Below are positions 41,408-51,337 of a stretch of DNA of 64,000 nucleotides, piece after piece. The first letter of the stretch is position 1. Every line of letters starts with the position of its first letter. A program made the position numbers and the translations under genes. Below the pieces are notes generated by a model that saw only the letters and a program-made list of their open reading frames with translations, was not told the DNA's origin and searched no databases. The stretch is taken from contig CAVTPF010000014.1 in assembly GCA_963736525.1 (NCBI GenBank), positions 310,001 through 374,000 on the forward strand, in the 5' to 3' direction. The stretch comes from Bog-473 sp963736525 (lineage in GTDB: Bacteria > Actinomycetota > Acidimicrobiia > Acidimicrobiales > RAAP-2).

Positions 41408-42378
41408 GTGGAGTTGATACCGCGGCGTCGCCTCGAACTGGTCTCGGGTCGCTCGCACCCGACGTTGGCCCGTGACATCGCGAGCCACCTCGGGGTGGAA
41501 CTCGGGGAGGCCAACCTGCGCGAGTTCGCCAACGGCGAGATCTACTGCAAATACGACATCTCCATACGCGGCTGCGACGTCTTCATCATCCAGACGCACG
41601 CCACCCCGGTCAACGACTCGCTGATGGAGCACCTCATCATGATCGACGCCGCCAAGCGGGCGTCGGCGAAGCGCATCACCGCCGTGTGCCCCTACTACGG
41701 CTACTCCCGCCAGGACCGCAAGGCGACCGGGCGTGAGCCGATCACCGCCAAGCTGGTGGCCGACATGCTCTCGGCCGCCGGCGCGGACCGCGTCATCAGC
41801 GTGGACCTGCACTCGGGGCAGATCCAGGGCTTTTTCGATACACCCTTCGACCACCTGGTGGCGGCGCCGGTGCTGGAAGGGTACATGCGCGAGAACTTGG
41901 GCAACGACGTGGTCGTAGTGGCACCGGACGCCGGGCGGGTCAAGGTGGCCGAGCGCTACAGCCAGCATCTCGGCTTCGACCTCGCACTGATCCACAAGAC
42001 GCGCCCCGCGGCACCTACAACGAGGTCAAGGCGCGTCACGTCGTCGGAGACGTGGAGGGCCGCCACTGCGTGCTGATCGACGACATGATCGACACGGCGG
42101 GGACCATCTGCGCCGCCGCGGAGCTGCTGTCCGAGGCCGGGGCTTCCGACATCTCCGCCATGGCGACCCACGCTCTGCTGTCCGATCCCGCCGTGGACCG
42201 CCTGAAGGCCGCGCCCATCTCGCGGGTCGTTGTGACCGACACGCTGCCGGTGGCCGAGGACCGCACGTTCGACAAGCTGGAGGTCCTCTCGGTGGCCAAG
42301 ATCATTGCCGACGCCATCGACGCCGTCTTCGAGGACACCTCGGTGTCGGAGCTCTTCGGCGGGGACAACCTGGTCTAG
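41408..42378 (+). CDS. prs: Ribose-phosphate pyrophosphokinase, frameshifted
   Basis: PRPP synthetase split by a one-base frameshift. The first frame (GTG 41408) carries LELVSGRSHPTLARDIASHLG, CPYYGYSRQDRK, SVDLHSGQIQGFF, and VVVAPDAGRVKVAERYS up to IHKTRP. The next frame carries GTYNEVKARHVVGDVEGRHC, the PRPP-binding LIDDMIDTAGT, and the C-terminus to 42378. The shift lies at the C-run 42004-42007 in GCGCCCCGCGG: one more C would read TRPRGTY, the family's RPRG consensus, and give 323 residues, normal for Prs. Since Prs supplies PRPP for nucleotides and is essential, a sequencing error is the likeliest cause. Confidence 0.88.
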
Positions 42379-42503
42379 GGCCACACCCCGGGGCCCGCTG
42401 GTCGGGAGCCCGGCGGGGCGGCTACGCTGGTAGGCCGTCCGCCGGAGGCCTGCGGCCAACCGCCCTCCGCGCTCGCCGCTCTTGCCACCTGAGGAGATCC
42501 GTT

Positions 42504-43169
42504 ATGGCCGAAGTCGTCCTTGCTGCCGAGGTCGGGCGCCCGCTCGGCTCGCGCGCCGTGCGCCGCTTGCGGCGCGAGGGGAAGATCCCCGGGGTGATCT
42601 ACGGGCACGGGACCGATCCGCTGCCCGTGGCCGTGGTGGCCCGGGAACTGCGGGCCGCCCTGAACACCGAGGCCGGTGCCAACCAGCTCCTCTCCCTCGA
42701 CACCGGCTCGGGCACCTACCTGGCCCTGGCGCGCGAGATGCAGCGCCATCCCGTCGCCCTGACCGTCACCCATGTCGACTTCGTGATCGTGCGGCGCGAC
42801 GAGGTCATCAGTGCCGACGTGCCCATCACCCTGGTCGGCGAGGCGACGGAGGTGAACCATGGGGACGGGCTCGTCGAGCAGCAAATGTTCACGCTGCCGA
42901 TCAACGCGCTGCCGACCGCCATCCCTTCGTCCATTGAGGTGGACGTCAGCTCGCTCACCATCGGAGGACAGGTGCGCGTGTCGGACCTGGACCTTCCGGC
43001 GGGCGTCACCACCGACACCGACCCGGAGACCGCGATCGCCATCGGGCAGCCACCGCGCGTTGTGACCGCCGAGGGTCTGGCGGAGGGCGAGGGAGAGGAG
43101 GGGGCCGAGGCGGAGACCACCGCCGAGGCGACCGGGGAGGCACCCGAGGCCGCGGGCGAAGAGGGCTAG
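42504..43169 (+). CDS. rplY: 50S ribosomal protein bL25 (Ctc form)
   Basis: A 221-residue CTC-type bL25. The N-terminal 5S rRNA-binding domain contains LGSRAVRRLRREGKIPGVIYGHG. The C-terminal beta domain (about 95-185) contains VPITLVGEATEVNHGDG and LEVDVS-type strands. It ends with an acidic Glu/Ala/Gly tail (EGEGEEGAEAETTAE). It starts at ATG 42504 after a GAGGAG Shine-Dalgarno, with a leader of about 70 bases from a TACGCT box near 42423. pth lies directly downstream in the same reading frame. Confidence 0.93.
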   Translation: MAEVVLAAEVGRPLGSRAVRRLRREGKIPGVIYGHGTDPLPVAVVARELRAALNTEAGANQLLSLDTGSGTYLALAREMQRHPVALTVTHVDFVIVRRDEVISADVPITLVGEATEVNHGDGLVEQQMFTLPINALPTAIPSSIEVDVSSLTIGGQVRVSDLDLPAGVTTDTDPETAIAIGQPPRVVTAEGLAEGEGEEGAEAETTAEATGEAPEAAGEEG

Positions 43170-43229
43170 GCCCTGCGCCGGCCCTTTGCCCGGTCGGAGC
43201 GCCGGGGCACGCCGGCGGACCTGCTCGTC

Positions 43230-43793
43230 GTGGGGCTCGGGAATCCCGGCGCCGAGTTCGCGGGCAGCCTGCACAACGCCGGGTCGGACGCGGTGGAGCT
43301 GCTGGCGCGGCGTCACGGCGGAACCCTGCGAGCCGAGAAGGGTGTCGCGGCAAGGGTGGCGGTGGTCGCGTTGGGCGGCCGCCGCGTCGCCCTGGCCGTC
43401 CCGACCACCTACATGAACGAGTCGGGCGTCGCGGTGCGCGCCCTGGTCAAGAGGTTCGGGATCGACGACCTGGCATCCGTCGTGATCGTGCACGACGAGC
43501 TCGACCTGCCGCCCGGCACGGTGCGCCTGAAGTCGGGGGGCGGCCTCGCCGGGCACAATGGACTGCGATCCATTGCGTCGCACCTGCACTCGTCGGATTT
43601 CCTCCGGGTGCGCATCGGCGTGGGCAAGCCGCCGAGCGCGGCGCGGGGGGCGTCGCACGTACTGCGCCGGCCGCCCAAGAGCGTGCGGGAGATGCTGGCC
43701 GTGGCGGTCGAGACGGCGGCGGACGCCGTGGAGCGCCTCGTTGCGGACGGGATGGACGCCGCCATGCTGTGGTGCCATTCGTTGCCTTCCTGA
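43230..43793 (+). CDS. pth: Peptidyl-tRNA hydrolase, start codon unclear
   Basis: Pth hydrolyses peptidyl-tRNA released from stalled ribosomes. The conserved sites are NPGAEFAGSLHNAG (catalytic His), TYMNESGVAV (Asn), VIVHDELDLPPG (Asp) and SGGGLAGHNGLRSI (Asn). GTG 43230 gives 187 residues but begins at the G of VGLGNPG and cuts off the first beta strand (DLLVVGLGNPG). No ATG, GTG or TTG exists upstream in frame before the rplY stop. A CTG at 43173, 8-9 bases after AGAGGG, would give a normal N-terminus. I give the only standard start. mfd follows 3 bases after the stop. Confidence 0.87.
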   Translation: MGLGNPGAEFAGSLHNAGSDAVELLARRHGGTLRAEKGVAARVAVVALGGRRVALAVPTTYMNESGVAVRALVKRFGIDDLASVVIVHDELDLPPGTVRLKSGGGLAGHNGLRSIASHLHSSDFLRVRIGVGKPPSAARGASHVLRRPPKSVREMLAVAVETAADAVERLVADGMDAAMLWCHSLPS

Positions 43794-43796
43794 GCG

Positions 43797-46700
43797 ATGA
43801 CGTCCCTGCGCCCCACCCCCTCGACCAGCTCGACGACCTCGATCCCCTCCGCCGGCAGCCTGGCCGCGCTCCCGCGCCTGTTGCGCTCCGAGCCGGCCGT
43901 CGGGGCCCTCCTCGGCGCAGTGGATGCCACGGTCGCCGTCCCCGAGGCGGCGCAGGCCGTGGTGGCCGCCGCGCTGGCGGCCTTCAGCGAGCGGGCGCCG
44001 ATCCTCGTGGTCACCGCCACCGGTCTCGATGCCGAGCGGCTGGCCGACGACCTGACCTGCCTGCTCGCCGTGGAAGAGCCGGACGACGAGGCGGCCGGTG
44101 TCGTCGGCACCCTTGCCGGCCCGGTCACGGTCCTCCCCGCGTGGGAGACGCTGCCCTTCGAGCGCGTCAGCCCAGAAACCGAGACGATGGGGCGACGCCT
44201 CGCCGTGCTGCACGCGCTCGCCGGTCAACGCAACGGCACCCTGCTGCCGCGGCCGAGGGTGATCGTGGCACCCGTGCGCGCCCTGCTGCAGCGGGTGGGG
44301 CCCCTGGTGGGGGCGGAGCCGATCGTCATTCGCCGCGGGCAGCAGGTCGACGTGGGCACCCTCCTGCCCGAGCTGGTGGCCAGGGGTTACCGCCGGGAGC
44401 ACCAGGTGGAGCACCGCGGGGAATTCGCCGTGCGCGGCGGCATCGTCGATGTGTTTCCCGCCACGGCCGACGGCCCCGTCCGCATCGACCTGTGGGGAGA
44501 CGAGGTCGACCGGCTCACCGCGTTCTCGGTGAGCGACCAGCGATCGTCTCACGACATCGCCGGCGTGGCGCTCTACGGTTGCCGCGAGCTGGTGACCACC
44601 CCCGAGCTGCGCGCGGTCGCCTCGTCGCTCGTGGCACGGCGACCTTGGGGGGCGTCGGTGTGGGAGCGGCTGGCCGACGGCGAGCAGTTCGACGGCATGG
44701 AGTCGTGGCTCCCCTTCCTCGACGACGACGAGCGGGTCGTGCCGGACCTGCTCCCGCAGCGGGCACAGGTCGTCCTCGTCGAGCCGCGGCGGATCAGGGA
44801 CCGGGGAGCCCAGCTGCTCGACGAGGAGGCGGCGCTGGCCGAGACGCTCGCCGCCACATGGGGGGCCGAAGACGGGGAGCGGAACGGGAATGGGTTCCCC
44901 CGTCTGCACGTGCCGTTCGACCGCCTGCTGCGCGAGTGTCCTGCGGGTGTCGTCGCGCTGCCCACGGTGCCCGAGGGACCGTCCGTGCCGTCTGTGGTGG
45001 TGCGTCGCTTCGACCCCGTCGCGGGCGACGCGGCCCGCTTGAGCGAGGGCGTGACCCGGCTGGTGGGCGACGGCTATGCGGTGACGCTGTGCGCCGCCAC
45101 GGCCCACGGCGGCGCCCGCCTGCAGAGTGCCCTGGCCGACGAGGGGGTGCACGCCCCGCTGGTCGAGACCGCGCCCGGCACGCCGGGTGCGGTCGTCGTG
45201 GTCGCACCGGTCACCAATGGCTTCATCCTCCCCGAGGCCAAGGTGGCGGTCCTGTCGGAGACCGACGTCACGGGCCGGCGGATGCCGCACCGGCGCGCCC
45301 GCCCCCGGGCCCGGGCGGCGGACGGGTTCTTCGACGACCTCGAGGTGGGGAGCTTCGTCGTCCACCGGCAGCACGGCGTGGCCCGGTTCGAAGGCGTGAC
45401 GACCAGGACCATGGGCGGGACGACGCGCGACTACCTGATCCTGCAGTACAGGGGCTCGGACCGCCTCTACCTGCCGGTGGAGCAGATCGAGGCGATCACC
45501 CCGTACAGCGGCGGCGAGTCCCCGACGCTGTCGAAGATGGGCGGGGCGGACTGGCAGCGGACGCGGGCCCGGGCGCGGGCCGCGGCGGGCGAGGTGGCGG
45601 CCGAGTTGGTCGAGTTGTACCGCCGACGGCTCGCGGTCGAAGGGCGCGCGTTCGGCCCCGACACGCCGTGGCAGGCCGAGATGGAGTCCTCGTTCGGATT
45701 CGTCGAGACAGAGGACCAACTGAAGGCGATCGCCGACGTCAAGCGCGACATGGAAGAGCCGCGGCCGATGGACCGCCTGGTGTGCGGTGATGTCGGCTTC
45801 GGCAAGACGGAGGTGGCGGTGCGGGCCGTCTTCAAGGCGGTGCAGGATGGCACCCAGGCGGCCGTGCTCGCGCCGACCACGCTGCTCGCGAGCCAGCATG
45901 CACAGACCTTCGCGGACCGCTATGCGCCCTTCCCGGTGCGAGTCGAGATGCTCAGCCGCTTCCTGTCCCCCGCACAGCAGAGGGCCGTGGTGCAAGGGCT
46001 CGCCGACGGGAGCGTCGACGTCGTCATCGGCACGCACCGCCTGTTGGCACATGACGTGCAGTTCAAGCAGCTCGGCCTCCTGGTGGTCGACGAGGAACAG
46101 CGCTTCGGGGTGACCCACAAGGAAGCGGTCAAGCGGATGGCCGAGGGCGTCGACGTCCTGACGCTGACCGCCAGCCCGATCCCCCGGACCTTGGAGATGG
46201 CCTTGACCGGCATTCGGGATCTCTCCATGGTGAACACCCCACCGGCCGACCGCCGCCCCATCCTCACCTACGTGGGCGAGCAGGATCCGTCCGCCGTCTC
46301 CGAGGCGTTGCGGCGCGAGCTGCTCCGGGAGGGCCAGGCCTTCTACGTCCACAACCGGGTCTCGGACATCGACCGCGTCGCCCGGGAGATCCGTGATCTC
46401 GTCCCCGAAGCCAGGGTCGCGGTCGCCCACGGGCAGATGGACGAGGGGAGCCTCGAGACGGTGGTGCTCGACTTCTGGCAGCGCCGTTACGACGTGCTGG
46501 TGTGCACGACGATCATCGAGTCGGGGATCGACATGCCCTCGGTGAACACGCTGATCGTCGACCGGGCGGACCTCCTCGGGCTCGGCCAGCTCCACCAGAT
46601 CCGTGGCCGGGTGGGCCGCGCCGGGCAGCGGGCGTACGCGTACCTGTTCCACCCGGCCGACCGCATCCTGTCCGAGCAGGCCTACGAGCGACTGCGGACG

Positions 46701-47366
46701 ATCGGTGAGCACACGGAGCTGGGCTCTGGCTTCAAGATCGCGATGCGCGATCTCGAGATCCGGGGGGCGGGCAACCTCTTGGGCTCGGACCAGTCGGGGC
46801 ACATCGCAGCCGTCGGCTACGACCTCTACGTCCAGCTGGTGGCGGAGGCCGTCGCCGAGGCCCGAGGGGAGGCCCGCCCCGCGCCCCCCAGCGTCTCCAT
46901 CGACGTGCCGGGTGATGCACACCTGCCCAAGGACTACGTGGCCGCCGAGGACGCCCGGCTCGAGGCCTACCGCCGACTGGCGGCGGCGACCTCGACGGCC
47001 GACGTCGACGACATCGGGGTCGAGTGGGCCGACCGCTTCGGCCCGCTGCCCGCCCCGGCCGAGGGGCTCTTGGCGTTGGCTCGGCTGCGGGCGGGCGCCA
47101 TGGCCCGCCGGATCGGCGAGATCGTCATGAGCTCGGTCCGGCCCGGCGGCACGCGCCAGCCGGTTGTGCGGCTCTCGCCGGTGACGCTGCCCGCCAGCGC
47201 CCAGGTGCGGCTGAAGCGCCTGGCCCCGGGGGCGACGTACCGGGAGGACCTGGCCCAGCTCCTGGTGCCCGTCCCCGCCGGTGGACCGGCCGCCGACACG
47301 GTGCGCGGCGTGATGGAGGAGCTGATCCCCCTCGGCGACGCCGGGGCAGGCGGGGACACCTTGTAG
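43797..47366 (+). CDS. mfd: Transcription-repair coupling factor Mfd
   Basis: An 1189-residue full-length Mfd. In order: the UvrB-like N-terminal region (to about 330), the RNA polymerase-interaction region (FVVHRQHGVARFEGV, near 520), and the RecG-like translocase. The translocase has Walker A CGDVGFGKTEVAVRA, the DEEQRFG box, LTASPIPRTLEMA, and motif VI HQIRGRVGRAGQRAYAY. The C-terminal TRCF domain is present. It removes RNA polymerase stalled at lesions and recruits UvrA. It is followed by the SurA-like gene 12 bases on. Confidence 0.96.
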   Translation: MTSLRPTPSTSSTTSIPSAGSLAALPRLLRSEPAVGALLGAVDATVAVPEAAQAVVAAALAAFSERAPILVVTATGLDAERLADDLTCLLAVEEPDDEAAGVVGTLAGPVTVLPAWETLPFERVSPETETMGRRLAVLHALAGQRNGTLLPRPRVIVAPVRALLQRVGPLVGAEPIVIRRGQQVDVGTLLPELVARGYRREHQVEHRGEFAVRGGIVDVFPATADGPVRIDLWGDEVDRLTAFSVSDQRSSHDIAGVALYGCRELVTTPELRAVASSLVARRPWGASVWERLADGEQFDGMESWLPFLDDDERVVPDLLPQRAQVVLVEPRRIRDRGAQLLDEEAALAETLAATWGAEDGERNGNGFPRLHVPFDRLLRECPAGVVALPTVPEGPSVPSVVVRRFDPVAGDAARLSEGVTRLVGDGYAVTLCAATAHGGARLQSALADEGVHAPLVETAPGTPGAVVVVAPVTNGFILPEAKVAVLSETDVTGRRMPHRRARPRARAADGFFDDLEVGSFVVHRQHGVARFEGVTTRTMGGTTRDYLILQYRGSDRLYLPVEQIEAITPYSGGESPTLSKMGGADWQRTRARARAAAGEVAAELVELYRRRLAVEGRAFGPDTPWQAEMESSFGFVETEDQLKAIADVKRDMEEPRPMDRLVCGDVGFGKTEVAVRAVFKAVQDGTQAAVLAPTTLLASQHAQTFADRYAPFPVRVEMLSRFLSPAQQRAVVQGLADGSVDVVIGTHRLLAHDVQFKQLGLLVVDEEQRFGVTHKEAVKRMAEGVDVLTLTASPIPRTLEMALTGIRDLSMVNTPPADRRPILTYVGEQDPSAVSEALRRELLREGQAFYVHNRVSDIDRVAREIRDLVPEARVAVAHGQMDEGSLETVVLDFWQRRYDVLVCTTIIESGIDMPSVNTLIVDRADLLGLGQLHQIRGRVGRAGQRAYAYLFHPADRILSEQAYERLRTIGEHTELGSGFKIAMRDLEIRGAGNLLGSDQSGHIAAVGYDLYVQLVAEAVAEARGEARPAPPSVSIDVPGDAHLPKDYVAAEDARLEAYRRLAAATSTADVDDIGVEWADRFGPLPAPAEGLLALARLRAGAMARRIGEIVMSSVRPGGTRQPVVRLSPVTLPASAQVRLKRLAPGATYREDLAQLLVPVPAGGPAADTVRGVMEELIPLGDAGAGGDTL

Positions 47367-47378
47367 CATGCCCGGCGC

Positions 47379-48527
47379 GTGAAGCGGCTCCTCGTCCTCC
47401 TCGTCATCCTGGCCGGCGGCTTGACCGCTGCTGCGCTCACGGTCCCCACCAACGCGGCGGTGGTGAACGGCACCGACATCAGCCAGCAGTCGCTCAATGC
47501 GGACGTGAGCGCCATCGCTGCCAGCCCCTATTACCAGTGCTACCTGAACTCCCAGGCGTACCTCACGTCGAGCGGCAACGCCGAGCTGCCGCCGGTGGCC
47601 GGCGCCGGCCAGGGGCAGAATCCCGGCGACAACCCGACGGCGAGCAGTGCGTTCGTCGCCACCTATCTCGACACCGAGATCGGCCACCAACTCGTCCTCC
47701 AGCTGGCGGACCGCCGCAACGTCACGGTGACCGCTGCACAGCTGGCCGATGCCCGCACCAATCTGAGCGGGCAGATCTCGTCGGTCATGTCCGAGATGAC
47801 ACAGACCGAGGAGGCACAGAACCCCCGCTTCAGCTGCGGCTTCACGTCGGTGCCGTTGAGCGGGAGCGAGGTGTTGAGCACGATGCCGGCGTCGTTCGTG
47901 AACGAGCAGGTGCGGTTCGTGGCCACGGCCACCGCACTGCAGGAGGACCTCGCCGGCGTGGGCTCCAGCGAATCCGACCTGCAGGCCTACTACGAGAGGC
48001 ACCAGGCCGAATTCGACACCGCCTGCTTCACGGTGGCCGCCTACTCCAGCGAGGCCGAGGCGCAGGCGGCGGCGGCCACGGTGGCGTCGGGGACGCCGTT
48101 CGCACAAGTCGTCAAGCAGGCGGCCCAGGGCGGCCCGCAAGGCTGCGACGCGCTGGCCGACCTCGCCGCCAAGTTGCCGGCGAGCGCGAAGCTCGAGAGC
48201 CTCGCGACGGGTGCGGTTTCGAGTCCCCTCGACGACAACGGGACCTACTTGTTGCTGCAGATCACGTCGCGGACCGCGACGCCGTTCGCCAAGGTCAAGG
48301 CGGTCGTGGCCGACGTCGTCGAGGAGGCGGGGGCATCGCGCACGCAGAAGGCGATCACGGCGGCCGAGCGCCGAGCCTCGGTGAGTGTCGACCCACGCTA
48401 CGGGGTGTGGGTCCCCGTCCAGGCGTCGGTGTTCACGCCGCTGACGCCGGCGACGTCGGACGTCCTGAATCCGTCGGCGAACGAGGCCGGCGCGGCATCG
48501 GCGACGTCCAGTTCCTCCAGCGGCTGA
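47379..48527 (+). CDS. SurA-N/PpiC-like secreted chaperone or PPIase
   Basis: A 382-residue protein from GTG 47379. The N-terminus (MKRLLVLLVILAGGLTAAALT) is a signal or anchor. A SurA-like N-terminal helical region follows (AAVVNGTDISQQSLNADVSAI). The segment around 220-310 resembles a parvulin domain: FDTACFTVAAYSSEAEAQAA, SGTPFAQVVKQAA and AVSSPLDDNGTYLLLQITSR. It probably helps fold exported proteins. Placement after mfd and before mazG is common in actinobacteria. A TAGCAT box overlaps the mfd stop 9 bases before the start. Confidence 0.82.
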   Translation: MKRLLVLLVILAGGLTAAALTVPTNAAVVNGTDISQQSLNADVSAIAASPYYQCYLNSQAYLTSSGNAELPPVAGAGQGQNPGDNPTASSAFVATYLDTEIGHQLVLQLADRRNVTVTAAQLADARTNLSGQISSVMSEMTQTEEAQNPRFSCGFTSVPLSGSEVLSTMPASFVNEQVRFVATATALQEDLAGVGSSESDLQAYYERHQAEFDTACFTVAAYSSEAEAQAAAATVASGTPFAQVVKQAAQGGPQGCDALADLAAKLPASAKLESLATGAVSSPLDDNGTYLLLQITSRTATPFAKVKAVVADVVEEAGASRTQKAITAAERRASVSVDPRYGVWVPVQASVFTPLTPATSDVLNPSANEAGAASATSSSSSG

Positions 48528-48529
48528 GC

Positions 48530-49990
48530 GTGCCGCACCACCGCCCCCACATCACGGTGGTGGGCCTCGGCCCGGCCGGCACCGCTTTGCTCGGCGCCGG
48601 GACAGCCGCGCTGTCGGGCGGTCGCGCGCACGTCTACCTCCGGACGGCCCGCCACCCGGCGGCGGCCCACTTCGAAGGAGCCCTCGCCTTCGACGGGCTG
48701 TATCAGGCGGCGTCGACGTTCGACGAGGTCTACGCCGCCATCGTCGAGGAGCTCGTGGCGGCGGCGGGTGCTGTGGCCCCTGAACCGGTCTTCTATGCGG
48801 TGCCCGGTTCGCCCCTCGTCGCGGAGCGCAGCGTGGAGCTGCTGCGCACCGACGAGCGGGTCGATGTGACCGTCCTGCCGGCTCTCTCCTTCTTGGACCT
48901 GGCCTGGGCTGCACTGGGCATCGACCCGTTGGCCGAGGGGGTCCGCCTGGTCGACGCCGCGGCGTTCCCGGCCGTCGCGGCGGGTGAGCGCGGCCCTTTC
49001 CTCGTCGCGCAGTGCTGGTCCCGGCACCTGCTCTCGGAAGTCAAGCTCAGCGCACCGGACGGCGCCTCCTCGCTGCCGCGCCCGGTGCTCCTGCACCATC
49101 TCGGGCTCGAGGACGAGGTGGTGACGGCGGTCGACTGGTGGGAGCTCGACCGCACGGTCGAGCCGGACCACCTCACATCGCTGTACATACCGTCATCGCC
49201 TGTGCCTGTGGTCGAGGCGGCGGGAGAGCAGGTGGCCGGTCTCGTCGCGCTCATGGACACGCTGCGGGAGCGCTGCCCGTGGGACCGGGCGCAGACCCAT
49301 GCCTCGCTCATGCCGCATCTCGTCGAGGAGTGCTACGAGGTCCTCGACGCCCTCGCCACCCTTGTCGCAACCGGTGCCGGCGAGGCGGACGGCGCCGACA
49401 ACGCCTTCGCGCACGTGGAAGAGGAGCTGGGTGATCTGCTGTTCCAGATCGTCTTCCACGCCCGACTGGCCTCGGAGGAGGGGCGATTCGACCTGGCGGC
49501 GGTGGCGCAGGGTGTGCACGACAAGCTCGTGCACCGCCACCCCCACGTGTTCGGCGACGTCGACGCGACCAGCGCCGACCAGGTCGTGTCGAATTGGGAA
49601 GCCATCAAGAAGAGCGAGAAGGGGAGGAGCAGCGTCACCGAGGGGATCCCGACGGCCCTGCCCGCTCTGATGCTCACCACCAAGCTGGCGCGCAAGGCGC
49701 GCGCCATCGGCCTGAATCCCGACGACGCCACGGTGAGGGACGCTGCGTCGATCGCCCTGGCGTCGCTGACCCGTCGCGCCGACGGTACGGATCCGGAACC
49801 CGACGACCCGTTGTCGACCGACGCCCGTGACGTGACCGAGCAGGTGGGTGAGGTCCTCTTCGCCGTGGCCAACCTCGCGCAGCGTCTCGGCGTGGACGCC
49901 GAACAGGCGCTGCGCGACCGCGCACTGGCGTTGCGCGCCGACATCGTGGAGGCCGAAGGCGTCCCCGACCACGAGATTGGCAACCGCTAA
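48530..49990 (+). CDS. mazG: Tetrapyrrole methylase-MazG fusion (YabN-type)
   Basis: A 486-residue two-domain protein from GTG 48530. Residues about 5-220 are a tetrapyrrole-methylase-like domain (HITVVGLGPAGTALLGAGT, FYAVPGSPLVAERSVELL). The C-terminal half is MazG NTP pyrophosphatase with LRERCPWDRAQTHASLMPHLVEECYEVLDAL and the metal motif EELGDLLFQIVFHARLA. MazG hydrolyses NTPs and helps clear aberrant nucleotides. The fusion occurs in Bacillus YabN and many actinobacteria. It starts 2 bases after the SurA-like stop. Confidence 0.92.
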   Translation: MPHHRPHITVVGLGPAGTALLGAGTAALSGGRAHVYLRTARHPAAAHFEGALAFDGLYQAASTFDEVYAAIVEELVAAAGAVAPEPVFYAVPGSPLVAERSVELLRTDERVDVTVLPALSFLDLAWAALGIDPLAEGVRLVDAAAFPAVAAGERGPFLVAQCWSRHLLSEVKLSAPDGASSLPRPVLLHHLGLEDEVVTAVDWWELDRTVEPDHLTSLYIPSSPVPVVEAAGEQVAGLVALMDTLRERCPWDRAQTHASLMPHLVEECYEVLDALATLVATGAGEADGADNAFAHVEEELGDLLFQIVFHARLASEEGRFDLAAVAQGVHDKLVHRHPHVFGDVDATSADQVVSNWEAIKKSEKGRSSVTEGIPTALPALMLTTKLARKARAIGLNPDDATVRDAASIALASLTRRADGTDPEPDDPLSTDARDVTEQVGEVLFAVANLAQRLGVDAEQALRDRALALRADIVEAEGVPDHEIGNR

Positions 49991-50038
49991 CCTTGCCCCC
50001 GGTGTCCCACCAGGGAAGGACACCCGAGGAGTGATGTC

Positions 50039-51337
50039 GTGAGCACCATTGAGCACGTGATCGGGCGCGAGATCCTCGACTCCCGCGGCAACCCGACCGT
50101 CGAGGCTGAGGTGCTCCTCCGTTCCGGTGCCCGCGGCCGAGCCATCGCACCCTCGGGTGCCTCCACCGGCATACGCGAGGCGGTGGAGCTGCGCGACGGT
50201 GGAGACCGCTTCTCGGGCAAGGGTGTCCAGCGGGCCGTGGCCAACGTCAACGGCGAGATCGCCGACGCCGTGCGCGGCCTCGACGCACTCGACCAGCGCG
50301 CCATCGACTACACGATGATCGATCTCGACGGGACGCCCGACAAGGGGCGGCTCGGTGCCAACGCCATGCTGGCCGTGTCGATCGCCAGTGCCAAGGCACT
50401 GGCGGACGACCTCGAGATCCCTCTGTACCGATCCATCGGGGGCACCAACGCCCACGTGCTGCCGGTGCCGATGCTCAACGTGCTCAACGGGGGGGCGCAC
50501 GCCAACAACTCCATCGACTTCCAGGAGTTCATGCTCATGCCGGTTGGTGCTGCCTCGTTCGGTGAGGCCTTGCGCTGGGGGACCGAGACCTACCACGTGC
50601 TGCGCTCCATGCTGGCCGAGCGCGGGCACTCGACGGCCGTGGGTGATGAGGGCGGCTTCGCGCCCGACCTGCCTGCGAACGAGGACGCGGTGAAGCTTCT
50701 CCTCCAGGCGATTGAACGTGCGGGCCGCGTGCCGGGGGACGACATCGCCTTGGCACTCGACCCCGCCACCAGCGAGCTGTGGCAGGACGGCGCGTACGTC
50801 CTGGCAGGAGAGGGCCGGAAGCTGACGTCCGCCGAGCTCGTCGAGTACTGGGTCGACCTGGTCGACCGGTACCCGATCGTGTCCATTGAGGACGGGATGG
50901 CCGAGGAGGACTGGGACGGCTGGGCTGCCCACACCGAGGCGCTCGGGCGGAGGATCCAGCTGGTGGGCGACGATATTTTCGTCACCAACGCCGAGATCCT
51001 CGAGCGCGGCATCCGTGAGGGCGTGGCCAACGCCATCCTCGTCAAGCTGAACCAGATCGGCACGCTGACCGAGACCCTCGAAACCGTTGCGCTCGCCAAC
51101 CGGGCCTCCTACGCCACGGTGATCTCCCACCGTTCGGGCGAGACCGAGGACACGACCATCGCCGACCTGGTGGTCGCGGTGAACGCGGGGCAGATCAAGA
51201 CAGGCGCCCCGGCCCGCTCCGACCGCGTGGCCAAGTACAACCAGCTGCTGCGGATTGAGGAGGACCTGGACACCTCCGCCAGCTTCCCCGGCCGTGCCGC
51301 CCTGTCCGGCGAGGAGGTCCGGCGTGGCGCGGGGTAG
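50039..51337 (+). CDS. eno: Enolase
   Basis: A 432-residue enolase. The start is GTG 50039, shortly after GAGGAG. Signatures: VIGREILDSRGNPTVEAEV, the substrate loop SGASTGIREAVELRDG, VGDEGGFAPDL, the metal ligands SIEDGMAEEDW and VGDDIFVTN, KLNQIGTLTET, and SHRSGETEDTTIADLVVA. It converts 2-phosphoglycerate to PEP. The FtsB-like gene begins inside its last codons. Confidence 0.97.
   Translation: MSTIEHVIGREILDSRGNPTVEAEVLLRSGARGRAIAPSGASTGIREAVELRDGGDRFSGKGVQRAVANVNGEIADAVRGLDALDQRAIDYTMIDLDGTPDKGRLGANAMLAVSIASAKALADDLEIPLYRSIGGTNAHVLPVPMLNVLNGGAHANNSIDFQEFMLMPVGAASFGEALRWGTETYHVLRSMLAERGHSTAVGDEGGFAPDLPANEDAVKLLLQAIERAGRVPGDDIALALDPATSELWQDGAYVLAGEGRKLTSAELVEYWVDLVDRYPIVSIEDGMAEEDWDGWAAHTEALGRRIQLVGDDIFVTNAEILERGIREGVANAILVKLNQIGTLTETLETVALANRASYATVISHRSGETEDTTIADLVVAVNAGQIKTGAPARSDRVAKYNQLLRIEEDLDTSASFPGRAALSGEEVRRGAG

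Noticed and set aside
42375..48140. A 1,921-codon open frame on the minus strand across rplY, pth, mfd and the SurA-like gene.
   Set aside because: It lies antisense to well-recognised genes, has the Arg/His/Gly-rich composition of GC-rich shadow frames, and matches no domain. It reflects codon bias on the real strand.
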